DNA of 6,740 bases from Paludibacter sp. (GTDB taxonomy: Bacteria; Bacteroidota; Bacteroidia; Bacteroidales; Paludibacteraceae): the NCBI GenBank assembly GCA_024709185.1, contig JANJXE010000257.1:1-6740 (forward strand), given 5' to 3'. Positions 1 to 6,386 of the stretch are shown here, piece after piece (the first letter of the stretch is position 1; the number at the start of each line of letters is the position of its first letter). The translations under genes and the position numbers were made by a program. The notes under the pieces are model-generated. The model was not told the origin of the DNA, did not search any database, and saw nothing but the letters and a program-made list of their open reading frames with translations.

Positions 1-661
1 AAAACATTGAGAAAATAAAGAAGAGGGCCATTTTATAGTTGGCAAATAAGCGGAAAGCTTTCAAACCGAGTGAATCAGCCAGATTAACCTGACCTGATCC
101 CTTCATAGTTGGAGGGCATGCAGGCAGCGTAAACGAATAAATACCTAAAATAAGCGAAAAGGCTGCTGAAAAATAAAACTGCACTTCAGTAGCTTTGTTT
201 CCGGTCAGGTTGGTAAGCCACATTGCAGCTATAAATCCGATGGTACCCCAAACCCGAATGGGTGGAAATGTTTTTACCACATCGAAATTATTTGCTTTTA
301 GAATTGAATAGGCTACCGAGTTCGATAATGCGATGGTAGGCATGTAGAAAAACATGGAGACCAGCATAATCCAAAAAAATGCATTCGGGCTATCGACCAG
401 CGTTAAACTAAACATTGCTGCGCCACTCAACAGGTGAAGGATTCCGTATAATTTCTCGGCATTTACCCATTTGTCGGCAATAATTCCAAAAAGAGCGGGC
501 ATGAAAATCGAAGCTATGCCCAGGGTCGAGAATACAGCACCGAATTCAGTACCTCCCCATTGTCTGGTTTCAAACCAATAAACACCAATAGTAATCAACC
601 ATGCTCCCCAGATCATAAACTGGAGAAAACTCATCACTGTTAATCTGAATTTTAGTCCCAT
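1..661 (-). CDS. Nucleoside:H+ symporter-type MFS permease (5' part, cut by window edge)
   Basis: An open frame runs leftward from ATG at 661-659 and leaves the window after 220 codons. It starts MGLKFRLTVMSFLQFMIWGA, which resembles the opening of the nucleoside/xanthosine permeases (NupG/XapB, Nuc_H_symport family) common in Bacteroidota. Hydrophobic stretches near residues 9-29, 43-62, 71-89, 94-118, 136-151 and 162-179 fit the first six helices of a 12-helix MFS protein, with TM7 starting near 210. A loop GIIADKW (59-65) follows TM2, as in MFS motif A, and RVWGTIGFIAA (136-146) opens TM5, a typical stretch of this family. It would sit in the inner membrane and import a nucleoside by proton symport. 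The substrate is not readable from half a protein. The start is supported by a TAnnTTTG element 28 bp upstream. About half the protein (family length roughly 400-420) lies outside the window. Confidence 0.88.
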   Translation of the reverse strand, partial: MGLKFRLTVMSFLQFMIWGAWLITIGVYWFETRQWGGTEFGAVFSTLGIASIFMPALFGIIADKWVNAEKLYGILHLLSGAAMFSLTLVDSPNAFFWIMLVSMFFYMPTIALSNSVAYSILKANNFDVVKTFPPIRVWGTIGFIAAMWLTNLTGNKATEVQFYFSAAFSLILGIYSFTLPACPPTMKGSGQVNLADSLGLKAFRLFANYKMALFFIFSMF

Positions 662-688
662 TCGTGGTAGTATTTAAAAATTTAGACA

Positions 689-696
689 CAAAAGTA
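689..696 (-). promoter_or_regulatory. Candidate -7 element for the MFS permease
   Basis: Read on the minus strand this is TACTTTTG, matching the Bacteroidota housekeeping -7 consensus TAnnTTTG. It lies 27 bp upstream of the permease ATG, giving an expected short leader of about 20 nt. The -33 position (plus-strand bases 716-720) reads only TTT/ATT on the minus strand, so that half is weak. It stands back to back with the stronger rho promoter. Confidence 0.55.
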
Positions 697-704
697 ACGA
701 AATC

Positions 705-735
705 TTTGGATTTTAAAAATATTCCTGTACCTTTG
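705..735 (+). promoter_or_regulatory. Candidate rho promoter, full TTTG-N19-TAnnTTTG match
   Basis: TTTG at 705-708, a 19-nt spacer, then TACCTTTG at 728-735. This is a complete match to the -33/-7 consensus known from Bacteroides. Transcription would start around 740-743, leaving an untranslated leader of about 145 nt before rho at 888. The spacing and both boxes are read directly. That it is active, and that rho is its target, is inferred from position and orientation. Confidence 0.68.
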
Positions 736-757
736 TCGGGATTTTCTGTTCTGGTTA

Positions 758-773
758 AAGGCAGTCCTGCCTT
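758..773 (+). repeat. Inverted repeat near the 5' end of the rho leader
   Basis: AAGGCAG (758-764) and CTGCCTT (767-773) are perfect reverse complements separated by two bases. As RNA the outer six pairs could form with a GUCC loop. It begins about 15 nt after the predicted rho transcription start, where a 5' hairpin could stabilise the mRNA or act in control. No T-tract follows, so it is not an intrinsic terminator. The function is unknown. Confidence 0.4.
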
Positions 774-858
774 CATACGATTATCAAATCGAAACATTCA
801 ACACAAAACATCAATTTAATTTAGTAGTGTCCCAACGCTTACATTATTTTCAGAACCT

Positions 859-891
859 ATGTTTCTGATAAACCTATCATCAAATTTATGA
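859..891 (+). other. Possible 10-codon leader ORF overlapping the rho start
   Basis: ATG at 859 opens a frame encoding [10 protein letters not shown] and stops at TGA 889-891, which overlaps the rho ATG (888-890) as ATGA. Such an overlap allows translational coupling, and E. coli rho also has a (longer, unrelated) leader ORF. The ORF is very short and A/T-rich, so chance is a real possibility. It has no Shine-Dalgarno sequence, but that is normal in this phylum. Confidence 0.2.
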
Positions 892-2996
892 GTAATTATA
901 ACCTTACACAGCTCGAGTCAAAAGACATGGCTGAGCTTCGTCAGATTGCCCAGGAACTGGAAATAAAAGTTCCGAATTCAATGTCGCAACAATCCCTGGT
1001 TTACGAAATTCTTGACCGTCAGGCCGTTGTAAATGCACAGGCCAAAGCAGCTAAAGAGAAAAACATTCCACCCCGCGGACATCGTTCCCGAATGCCTCTG
1101 AAAAAGGGTGCCGAAGCTAAATCCAACACAAAACCTGAGAAGAAGGAAGAACATTCGAAACCCGAGGCATCGAATAAACCGACAGTCCAGGCGTCGAAAC
1201 AACAGAAACAGCAATCGAAGGGGAAAAACGATAAATCTAACAAAACGGAAGAAAAACCCACTCTGAACGCTGATAAGAATCTTATTATTGCAGAAGAAAA
1301 ACCACTTGTACAATCTGAAGAAAAGATTCAGAAAGCAGAACCAGAAAAGAAACCAGCCAAGCGCGGACGCAAGCCAAAAGCAGATAAAGCGCTAACAGCA
1401 AAAGCAGATAACCCGAAAGTGCAGCCTGAATCTGATCAAAATAGTGCTACTGAAGTAACTGAAAAACCAGCTGAAACGACCAGGACAGAAACGAATCCCA
1501 CCGATAAATTTGTTAAAAATGCGGATCGTCAGCCGCGTATGCGCGTTATCAAAAAGGTTAATCAACCTGACCTGCCTGTTACCACATCAAAACATATACT
1601 TCCTGAGCTGGAAGCCGAAGAAGCTTCTGATAACGAAATGGAAGGTATGAGTCTACCGGTGGAAGCCCGGGAAACAACCATTCCCATTATTGCTCAGGAA
1701 AATGAAAATAATGAGACAACACAAAGCGATGTCCCTGAGAATGCTATTCCTGCCGCAGCAGGTGCTCAACAACAACAGGTAAACGGTCAGCATCGTAACC
1801 AAAATCAACAAAACGGGAATGGAAACCGTCCGAAATATTTACCACAACGTCCTGAGAAACAGTATGATTTTGATGGTATTCTGGAAGCTACCGGTACGCT
1901 CGACATGGTTGCCGATGGCTATGGTTTCCTTCGTTCTTCTGATTATAACTACTTAAGTTCGCCCGATGATATTTATGTATCACAATCGCAGATTAAACTA
2001 TTCGGACTTCGTCCGGGTGATACTGTAACCGGAGCTATTCGTCCACCGAAAGAAGGTGAAAAATATTTTCCGCTTATTCGTGTAAGCAAAATAAACGGCC
2101 GCAGTCCTGAATATGTGCGCGACCGCGTTCCATTCGAACACCTTACACCGCTTTTCCCCGATCAAAAATTCACCTTGTGTACTGGTAAAAACGATCCACT
2201 ATCAGTACGAATGGTCGATTTGTTTTCACCCATTGGTAAAGGTCAGCGTGGTTTGATTGTGGCGCAGCCCAAAACCGGTAAAACGGTTTTACTTAAAGAA
2301 ATTGCCAATGCTATCGCGGTTAATCATCCGGAAGTATATATGATTGTACTCCTTATAGATGAACGTCCCGAAGAGGTTACTGATATGGCTCGTAGTGTAA
2401 AAGCCGAAGTGGTTGCTTCAACTTTTGATGAACCGGCCGAACGCCATGTCCGTGTTGCTGCTATGGTTCACGAAAAAGCCAAGCGTCTGGTGGAATGTGG
2501 TCACGATGTGGTGATTCTGCTGGATTCTATTACACGGTTGGCCCGTGCGTATAATACAGCTATGCCGGCTTCGGGTAAAATATTATCGGGTGGGGTAGAT
2601 GCCAATGCGCTTCACAAACCTAAACGGTTCTTCGGAGCTGCCCGTAATATTGAAAACGGTGGTAGTCTGACGATTATCGCAACCGCACTAACTGAAACAG
2701 GATCGAAAATGGACGATGTAATTTTCGAAGAGTTCAAAGGAACCGGTAATATGGAATTACAATTAGATCGTCGTCTGGCAAACAAAAGGGTGTTCCCGGC
2801 TGTTGATATTATGGCTTCGAGTACCCGTCGCGATGATTTACTGCTTGATAACGATACGCTTAATCGTATGTGGATACTGCGTAAGTACCTGGCTGATATG
2901 AATGCAGTGGAAGCTATGGAGTTCATGAAAGACCGTATGGAACGTACCGTAAACAACGAAGAGTTCCTGCTGTCGATGATGAGCGAACGAAAATAA
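888..2996 (+). CDS. rho: Transcription termination factor Rho with long disordered insert
   Basis: The product is a hexameric RNA-dependent ATPase/translocase that ends transcription of untranslated RNA in the cytoplasm. It has 702 residues against 419 in E. coli. Residues 1-48 form the Rho N-terminal SAP-like domain, which supports the ATG at 888. Residues about 51-325 are a low-complexity insert. The cold-shock-type primary RNA-binding domain spans about 328-402 ([24 protein letters not shown]). The ATPase domain aligns to E. coli without gaps at offset +281: Walker A PKTGKT (461-466, K465), catalytic Glu E492 in [10 protein letters not shown], Walker B VVILLD (541-546), Q-loop region [21 protein letters not shown] (567-587), R-loop K607 and arginine finger R647. 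All key residues are present, so it should be active. fabG lies 100 bp downstream on the same strand. A consensus promoter lies about 150 bp upstream. Confidence 0.98.
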   Translation: MSNYNLTQLESKDMAELRQIAQELEIKVPNSMSQQSLVYEILDRQAVVNAQAKAAKEKNIPPRGHRSRMPLKKGAEAKSNTKPEKKEEHSKPEASNKPTVQASKQQKQQSKGKNDKSNKTEEKPTLNADKNLIIAEEKPLVQSEEKIQKAEPEKKPAKRGRKPKADKALTAKADNPKVQPESDQNSATEVTEKPAETTRTETNPTDKFVKNADRQPRMRVIKKVNQPDLPVTTSKHILPELEAEEASDNEMEGMSLPVEARETTIPIIAQENENNETTQSDVPENAIPAAAGAQQQQVNGQHRNQNQQNGNGNRPKYLPQRPEKQYDFDGILEATGTLDMVADGYGFLRSSDYNYLSSPDDIYVSQSQIKLFGLRPGDTVTGAIRPPKEGEKYFPLIRVSKINGRSPEYVRDRVPFEHLTPLFPDQKFTLCTGKNDPLSVRMVDLFSPIGKGQRGLIVAQPKTGKTVLLKEIANAIAVNHPEVYMIVLLIDERPEEVTDMARSVKAEVVASTFDEPAERHVRVAAMVHEKAKRLVECGHDVVILLDSITRLARAYNTAMPASGKILSGGVDANALHKPKRFFGAARNIENGGSLTIIATALTETGSKMDDVIFEEFKGTGNMELQLDRRLANKRVFPAVDIMASSTRRDDLLLDNDTLNRMWILRKYLADMNAVEAMEFMKDRMERTVNNEEFLLSMMSERK

Positions 2997-3041
2997 GGAT
3001 TTTCTAACTTCAAATATTAATCAATTTAGTTAACTATTCAC

Positions 3042-3066
3042 CCGACTAACAAATAATCGGTTTTTA
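3042..3066 (+). terminator. Weak hairpin plus T-run after rho
   Basis: CCGA (3042-3045) and TCGG (3057-3060) can pair around an 11-nt loop and are followed by TTTTTA. A four-pair stem is too short for a strong intrinsic terminator, so partial read-through into fabG is likely if it works at all. It is 46 bp after the rho stop and 31 bp before the fabG start. Confidence 0.25.
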
Positions 3067-3096
3067 TAGGATAATTAACAAACAAATTACTATCGT

Positions 3097-3843
3097 ATGA
3101 AATTATTGGAAGGAAAAGTGGCCATCGTAACCGGTGCTGCCCGTGGAATTGGTAAAGCTATTGCGCTGAAGCTGGCTAGTGAAGGTGCAGCTATTGCATT
3201 TACTGATTTAACTATCGACGAAAACGCGCTGAATACACAGAAAGAACTGGAAGCCCTTGGTGTGAAAGCAAAAGGGTTTGCTTCGAATGCAGCAAATTTC
3301 GACGAAACACATAGCGTGGTGGAAGAAATACAAAAAGAATTTGGTCGCATCGATATCCTCGTTAATAATGCCGGTATCACTAAAGATGGTTTGATGATGC
3401 GTATGAGCGAGGCTCAGTGGGACGCTGTTATCAACGTAAATCTGAAATCAGCGTTCAATTTTATTCACGCCTGTACTCCGATTATGATGAAACAACGTAC
3501 CGGCTCTATTATTAATATGAGTTCTGTTGTAGGTGTTTCAGGAAATGCTGGTCAGGCTAATTACTCTGCCTCGAAAGCGGGTATGATTGGATTGGCTAAA
3601 TCAATTGCGAAAGAACTTGGTTCACGCGGTATTCGTGCAAATGCTATTGCTCCGGGCTTTATCGAGACGGAAATGACCCATGCACTGACCGATGAACAAC
3701 GTGCAAAATGGGCGGAAGCAATTCCTCTGCGCCGAGGTGGCAAACCTGAAGAAGTTGCCAACGTTACACTTTTCCTTGCTTCCGATTTATCATCGTATGT
3801 TAGTGGACAGGTTATCAACGTATGTGGTGGTATGAATACCTGA
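3097..3843 (+). CDS. fabG: 3-oxoacyl-[acyl-carrier-protein] reductase FabG
   Basis: NADPH-dependent reduction of 3-oxoacyl-ACP to 3-hydroxyacyl-ACP, the first reductive step of each fatty-acid elongation cycle, in the cytoplasm. It has 248 residues, the usual length (E. coli 244). It is a classical short-chain dehydrogenase: cofactor motif TGAARGIG (12-19), NNAG (90-93), and the tetrad N115, S143, Y156, K160 within NYSASK. R134 and R177 align with the two E. coli FabG arginines (R129, R172) that contact ACP. This, with NNAGITKDGLMMRM (90-103), favours true FabG over another SDR reductase. The start is set by the cofactor motif at residue 12, and there is no Shine-Dalgarno sequence. No TAnnTTTG promoter is visible in the 100 bp after rho, so it may be transcribed from rho. 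A strong hairpin follows the stop. No other fab or acpP gene is in the window. Confidence 0.95.
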   Translation: MKLLEGKVAIVTGAARGIGKAIALKLASEGAAIAFTDLTIDENALNTQKELEALGVKAKGFASNAANFDETHSVVEEIQKEFGRIDILVNNAGITKDGLMMRMSEAQWDAVINVNLKSAFNFIHACTPIMMKQRTGSIINMSSVVGVSGNAGQANYSASKAGMIGLAKSIAKELGSRGIRANAIAPGFIETEMTHALTDEQRAKWAEAIPLRRGGKPEEVANVTLFLASDLSSYVSGQVINVCGGMNT

Positions 3844-3869
3844 TCATAATTCAGACTACTATAGAAGAG

Positions 3870-3910
3870 GCCGTTTTGCATGTAAGTGCAAAGCGGCTTC
3901 TTTGTAGTTT
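3870..3910 (+). terminator. Hairpin terminator downstream of fabG
   Basis: GCCGTTTTGCA (3870-3880) pairs with TGCAAAGCGGC (3887-3897) over 11 positions, ten Watson-Crick and one T-G wobble, around a 6-nt loop. The following bases TTCTTTG...TTT are T-rich. It begins 27 bp after the fabG stop, between convergent fabG and clpB. On the minus strand the same stem is followed by a C/T-rich run with few consecutive Ts, so it would be a weaker terminator for clpB. Confidence 0.75.
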
Positions 3911-3973
3911 AGGTCATGATTTCTCAGTTAGCCTTACTTTCTTGTGGTTTATTAATGCTAACATAGAATGGAC

Positions 3974-6124
3974 TTAATTTCTGAATCTGAGCGTATCTCC
4001 TTCACGATCCACATGAATTGTACTGCTTGTATTTACAGTTCCTGACAGAATTGTTTTTGATAACTCATTAAGCACTAATCGCTGGATAGCTCGCTTCACC
4101 GGACGGGCACCATATTGCGGATCAAATCCTTCAGATGCAATAAAGTCCAATGCTTCGTCGCTAATTTCAAGACTGATTCCAGTGGTTCCCAGTAGTTTTT
4201 GAATCGATGCTATTTGCAGTTTTACGATGGCTTCAATCTGTTGCTTATTAAGCGGTGCAAACATAATAAGATCATCTACCCGGTTCAGAAACTCGGGACG
4301 AATGGTTTGCTTCAACAGTTCAACTACCTGATTGCGAGTGCGCTCCAAAATTTCTTCGTGATTCGCATCATTCATCTTTGTGAAATTTTCCCGAATCAAC
4401 GAAGAGCCAATGTTGGAGGTCATGATGATAATGGTATTCTTGAAATTTACTGTTCGACCCTTGTTATCAGTTAGCCGGCCATCGTCGAGTACCTGTAGAA
4501 GCACATTAAACACATCGGGATGTGCTTTTTCAATTTCATCAAAAAGAACTACAGAATAGGGCTTCCTACGAATAGCCTCTGTAAGCTGTCCACCCTCGTC
4601 ATAACCCACATAGCCCGGAGGTGATCCTATTAAACGAGTCACTGAGAATTTCTCCTGGTATTCACTCATATCGATACGCGTCATCATATTTTCATCATCA
4701 AAGAGGTACCCGGCCAGTGCTTTTGCCAATTCGGTTTTACCAACACCTGTGGTTCCCAAAAAGATAAACGAACCAATTGGACGCTTGGGATCCTGAAGAC
4801 CGGCACGGCTACGACGAACTGCATCGGCCACCGCAGTGATTGCCTCTTCCTGACCAACAACACGCTCGTGAAGCACCGTCTCAAGATTCAATAATTTTTC
4901 GCGCTCGCTCTGCATCATTTTTTGTACGGGAATTCCGGTCCAGCGACTCACAATTTCGGCAATGTCATCAGCCCCGACTTCCTCTTTAATTAAAGCATTA
5001 CTTCCCTGAAGCTCGAATAACTGGCTCTGATATAAATTGATATCATTCTCCAGATTTTTGATTTTTCCATAACGCAATTCTGCCACCTTGCCGTAATTAC
5101 CTTCGCGTTCAGCCCGGTCGGCTTCAAATTTGAATTGCTCAATATCAATTTTTGCCTGCTGAATACGGTCTATTACTTTCTTTTCCGACGACCATTTTTC
5201 CCGAATGATAGCACCTTCCGATTTCAGTTTTGAAATTTCTTCTTTCAGTTGATCCAGCTTTTTTGAATCATTTTCACGCTTTATAGCTTCACGTTCAATT
5301 TCCAATTGTTTAATAGTACGTTCAATTCCATCCAGTTCTTCAGGAACTGAATCCACTTCCAGTCTGAGTTTGGCAGCTGCCTCATCCATCAGGTCGATGG
5401 CTTTGTCGGGTAAAAACCGATCTGTAATGTAACGCTTTGATAGTTCAACAGAAGCTATTATGGCATCATCCTTAATTCGTACCTTGTGATGATTTTCGTA
5501 GCGTTCCTTTAATCCTCTTAAGATGGAAATAGTGCTGGGCACATCCGGTTCTTCCACCATAACAATCTGGAATCGACGTTCCAGCGCTTTGTCTTTTTCA
5601 AAATACTTCTGGTATTCGTTTAGGGTAGTTGCACCAATCGAACGTAATTCTCCCCTGGCCAACGCTGGTTTCAAAATATTTGCAGCATCCATGGCTCCAT
5701 CGCTTTTACCGGCACCTACCAATGTGTGAATTTCATCTATGAAAAGTATGATTTCTCCATCGGCTTTAATTACTTCATTGACAACCGATTTAAGGCGCTC
5801 TTCAAATTCTCCTTTGTACATGGCACCAGCAATAAGGGCACCCATATCGAGCGAAAATATTTTTTTTGATTTCAGGTTCTCAGGTACATCGCCCCGGAGA
5901 ATTCTGTGTGCTAATCCTTCTGCAATAGCCGTTTTTCCAGTTCCTGGTTCCCCAATCAGGATGGGGTTATTTTTAGTACGTCGACTTAAAATCTGAAGTA
6001 CTCTTCGAATTTCATCATCGCGACCAATTACTGGATCGAGCTTGCCTGCACGGGCACGTTCATTCAGATTAATAGCGTATTTTGCTAATGCGCTTTCATT
6101 GTTTTGTTGTTGATTTGTGTTCAT
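3974..6124 (-). CDS. clpB: ATP-dependent disaggregase ClpB lacking the N-terminal Clp_N domain
   Basis: Hexameric Hsp100 chaperone that threads aggregated protein through its pore together with DnaK. 716 residues from the ATG at 6124; ClpB is normally about 860. NBD1: Walker A GEPGTGKT (58-65), pore loop Y103 in [10 protein letters not shown], Walker B ILFIDE (126-131), arginine pair R183/R184. The middle coiled coil, about 258-375, is full length and marks ClpB rather than ClpA/ClpC. NBD2: GTTGVGKT (457-464), pore loop GYVGYDEGG (504-512), Walker B VVLFDE (525-530), sensor-1 N571, R615, sensor-2 GARPVKRA (672-679). No ClpP-binding loop is seen. The first nine residues (MNTNQQQNN) run into the linker normally found after the Clp_N domain, about 145 residues of which are absent. 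An in-frame ATG at 6172 would add 16 residues but lies upstream of the predicted transcript start and matches no ClpB, so 6124 is preferred. Confidence 0.95.
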   Translation of the reverse strand: MNTNQQQNNESALAKYAINLNERARAGKLDPVIGRDDEIRRVLQILSRRTKNNPILIGEPGTGKTAIAEGLAHRILRGDVPENLKSKKIFSLDMGALIAGAMYKGEFEERLKSVVNEVIKADGEIILFIDEIHTLVGAGKSDGAMDAANILKPALARGELRSIGATTLNEYQKYFEKDKALERRFQIVMVEEPDVPSTISILRGLKERYENHHKVRIKDDAIIASVELSKRYITDRFLPDKAIDLMDEAAAKLRLEVDSVPEELDGIERTIKQLEIEREAIKRENDSKKLDQLKEEISKLKSEGAIIREKWSSEKKVIDRIQQAKIDIEQFKFEADRAEREGNYGKVAELRYGKIKNLENDINLYQSQLFELQGSNALIKEEVGADDIAEIVSRWTGIPVQKMMQSEREKLLNLETVLHERVVGQEEAITAVADAVRRSRAGLQDPKRPIGSFIFLGTTGVGKTELAKALAGYLFDDENMMTRIDMSEYQEKFSVTRLIGSPPGYVGYDEGGQLTEAIRRKPYSVVLFDEIEKAHPDVFNVLLQVLDDGRLTDNKGRTVNFKNTIIIMTSNIGSSLIRENFTKMNDANHEEILERTRNQVVELLKQTIRPEFLNRVDDLIMFAPLNKQQIEAIVKLQIASIQKLLGTTGISLEISDEALDFIASEGFDPQYGARPVKRAIQRLVLNELSKTILSGTVNTSSTIHVDREGDTLRFRN

Positions 6125-6157
6125 AGTTATATCTTTTTTAAACCGCTTAGTCCTTAT

Positions 6158-6189
6158 CAAACCAACAACCATCCTGTTGTTTAAGTCAA
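6158..6189 (-). promoter_or_regulatory. Candidate clpB promoter
   Basis: On the minus strand TTG (6189-6187), a 21-nt spacer and TTGGTTTG (6165-6158) fit TTG-N19-21-TAnnTTTG with one mismatch (TT for TA). Transcription would begin near 6151-6154, leaving a leader of about 30 nt before the clpB ATG at 6124. The -33 TTG lies inside the palindrome at 6185-6195. The spacer contains a further inverted repeat, AACAAC (6164-6169) with GTTGTT (6176-6181). No CIRCE element is present. Confidence 0.4.
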
Positions 6190-6195
6190 TTTGAC
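6185..6195. repeat. Palindrome GTCAATTTGAC overlapping the clpB -33
   Basis: Five-base arms GTCAA / TTGAC are perfect reverse complements around one central base. It covers the proposed -33 of clpB, where a bound regulator could block or recruit polymerase. No specific regulator is recognised. In A/T-rich DNA an 11-bp palindrome alone is weak evidence. A second one 41 bp away (centre to centre) makes it more notable. Confidence 0.4.
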
Positions 6196-6224
6196 ATTAT
6201 TCAACTTTGAATTACCTGTTTTGA

Positions 6225-6237
6225 TGACAAATTGTCA
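6225..6237. repeat. Palindrome TGACAAATTGTCA in the clpB-mutA divergent region
   Basis: Six-base arms TGACAA / TTGTCA are perfect reverse complements around a central A. Beyond the core, GAT on the left (6223-6225) and ATC on the right (6238-6240) also pair if one base is bulged. It lies about 100 bp upstream of clpB and 150 bp upstream of mutA, so it could serve either gene. It is unlike the neighbouring palindrome in its outer bases but shares the form of two 5-6-base arms around one central base. The function is unknown. Confidence 0.42.
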
Positions 6238-6258
6238 ATCTATGGAAGCACGATAAAA

Positions 6259-6266
6259 TACTTTTG
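6259..6266 (+). promoter_or_regulatory. Possible distal -7 element for mutA
   Basis: TACTTTTG matches TAnnTTTG on the plus strand, but no TTG lies 19-21 nt upstream (the nearest, at 6232-6234, is 24 nt away and inside the palindrome at 6225-6237). If active it would give mutA a leader of about 115 nt. It is a secondary candidate to the site at 6346-6353. Confidence 0.2.
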
Positions 6267-6321
6267 ACTGTATTTCGTTTATTAATAGTAAGGTAAACCC
6301 GCAAAAACAATTCAGGAAATA

Positions 6322-6353
6322 TTTCTTTAATTGATAAAAATTGCGTAAATTTG
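6322..6353 (+). promoter_or_regulatory. Candidate mutA promoter
   Basis: TAAATTTG at 6346-6353 is a full match to the Bacteroidota -7 consensus TAnnTTTG. TTTC at 6322-6325, 20 nt upstream, matches the -33 box TTTG with one mismatch. Transcription would start near 6358-6360, about 27 nt before the mutA ATG at 6387, a typical spacing. Confidence 0.6.
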
Positions 6354-6386
6354 CACCCGTTTTAAAAACCGATTATCAAACAGATT

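Noticed and set aside
570..797. Minus-strand open frame of 75 codons spanning the permease start and its upstream region
   Set aside because: It reads the permease 5' end in a different frame and crosses both promoters. The permease frame itself is clearly the coding one.
978..1313. Open frame of 111 codons on the minus strand inside rho
   Set aside because: It is antisense to the K/E/Q-rich insert of Rho. AAA/GAA-rich codons read backwards as a Phe/Leu-rich frame without stops. It has no recognisable family, promoter or conserved start.
3027..3036. Ten-base palindrome TAGTTAACTA between rho and fabG
   Set aside because: It is short, A/T-rich and isolated, with no promoter next to it. It is likely to occur by chance.
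3561..3881. Minus-strand open frames opposite fabG (also 3090-3380)
   Set aside because: They overlap the whole of a well-supported fabG in antisense, carry no recognisable domain, and one runs through the fabG terminator hairpin.
3927..3962. GTTAGC / GCTAAC inverted repeat just after the clpB stop
   Set aside because: The stem is six pairs with a 24-nt loop and no T-tract on either strand, too weak to call a terminator.
5523..5996. Plus-strand open frames opposite clpB (also 4199-4474)
   Set aside because: They are antisense shadows of conserved AAA+ coding sequence, with no promoter signal and no recognisable product.
3974..6124. ClpA or ClpC (protease-partner) identity because of the short N-terminus
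   Set aside because: The full-length middle coiled coil and absence of a visible ClpP-binding loop fit ClpB. The sequence closely resembles Bacteroidota ClpB throughout.
6125..6172. Upstream in-frame ATG at 6172 as the clpB start
   Set aside because: It would add 16 residues with no similarity to ClpB, and it lies between the proposed -33 and -7 boxes, so it would not be on the transcript.
6125..6386. Remnant of a Clp_N domain upstream of clpB
   Set aside because: The frame meets a stop near 6200, the stretch is A/T-rich with promoter-like elements, and no Clp_N-like motif was seen on reading it. A pseudogenised N domain is not supported.
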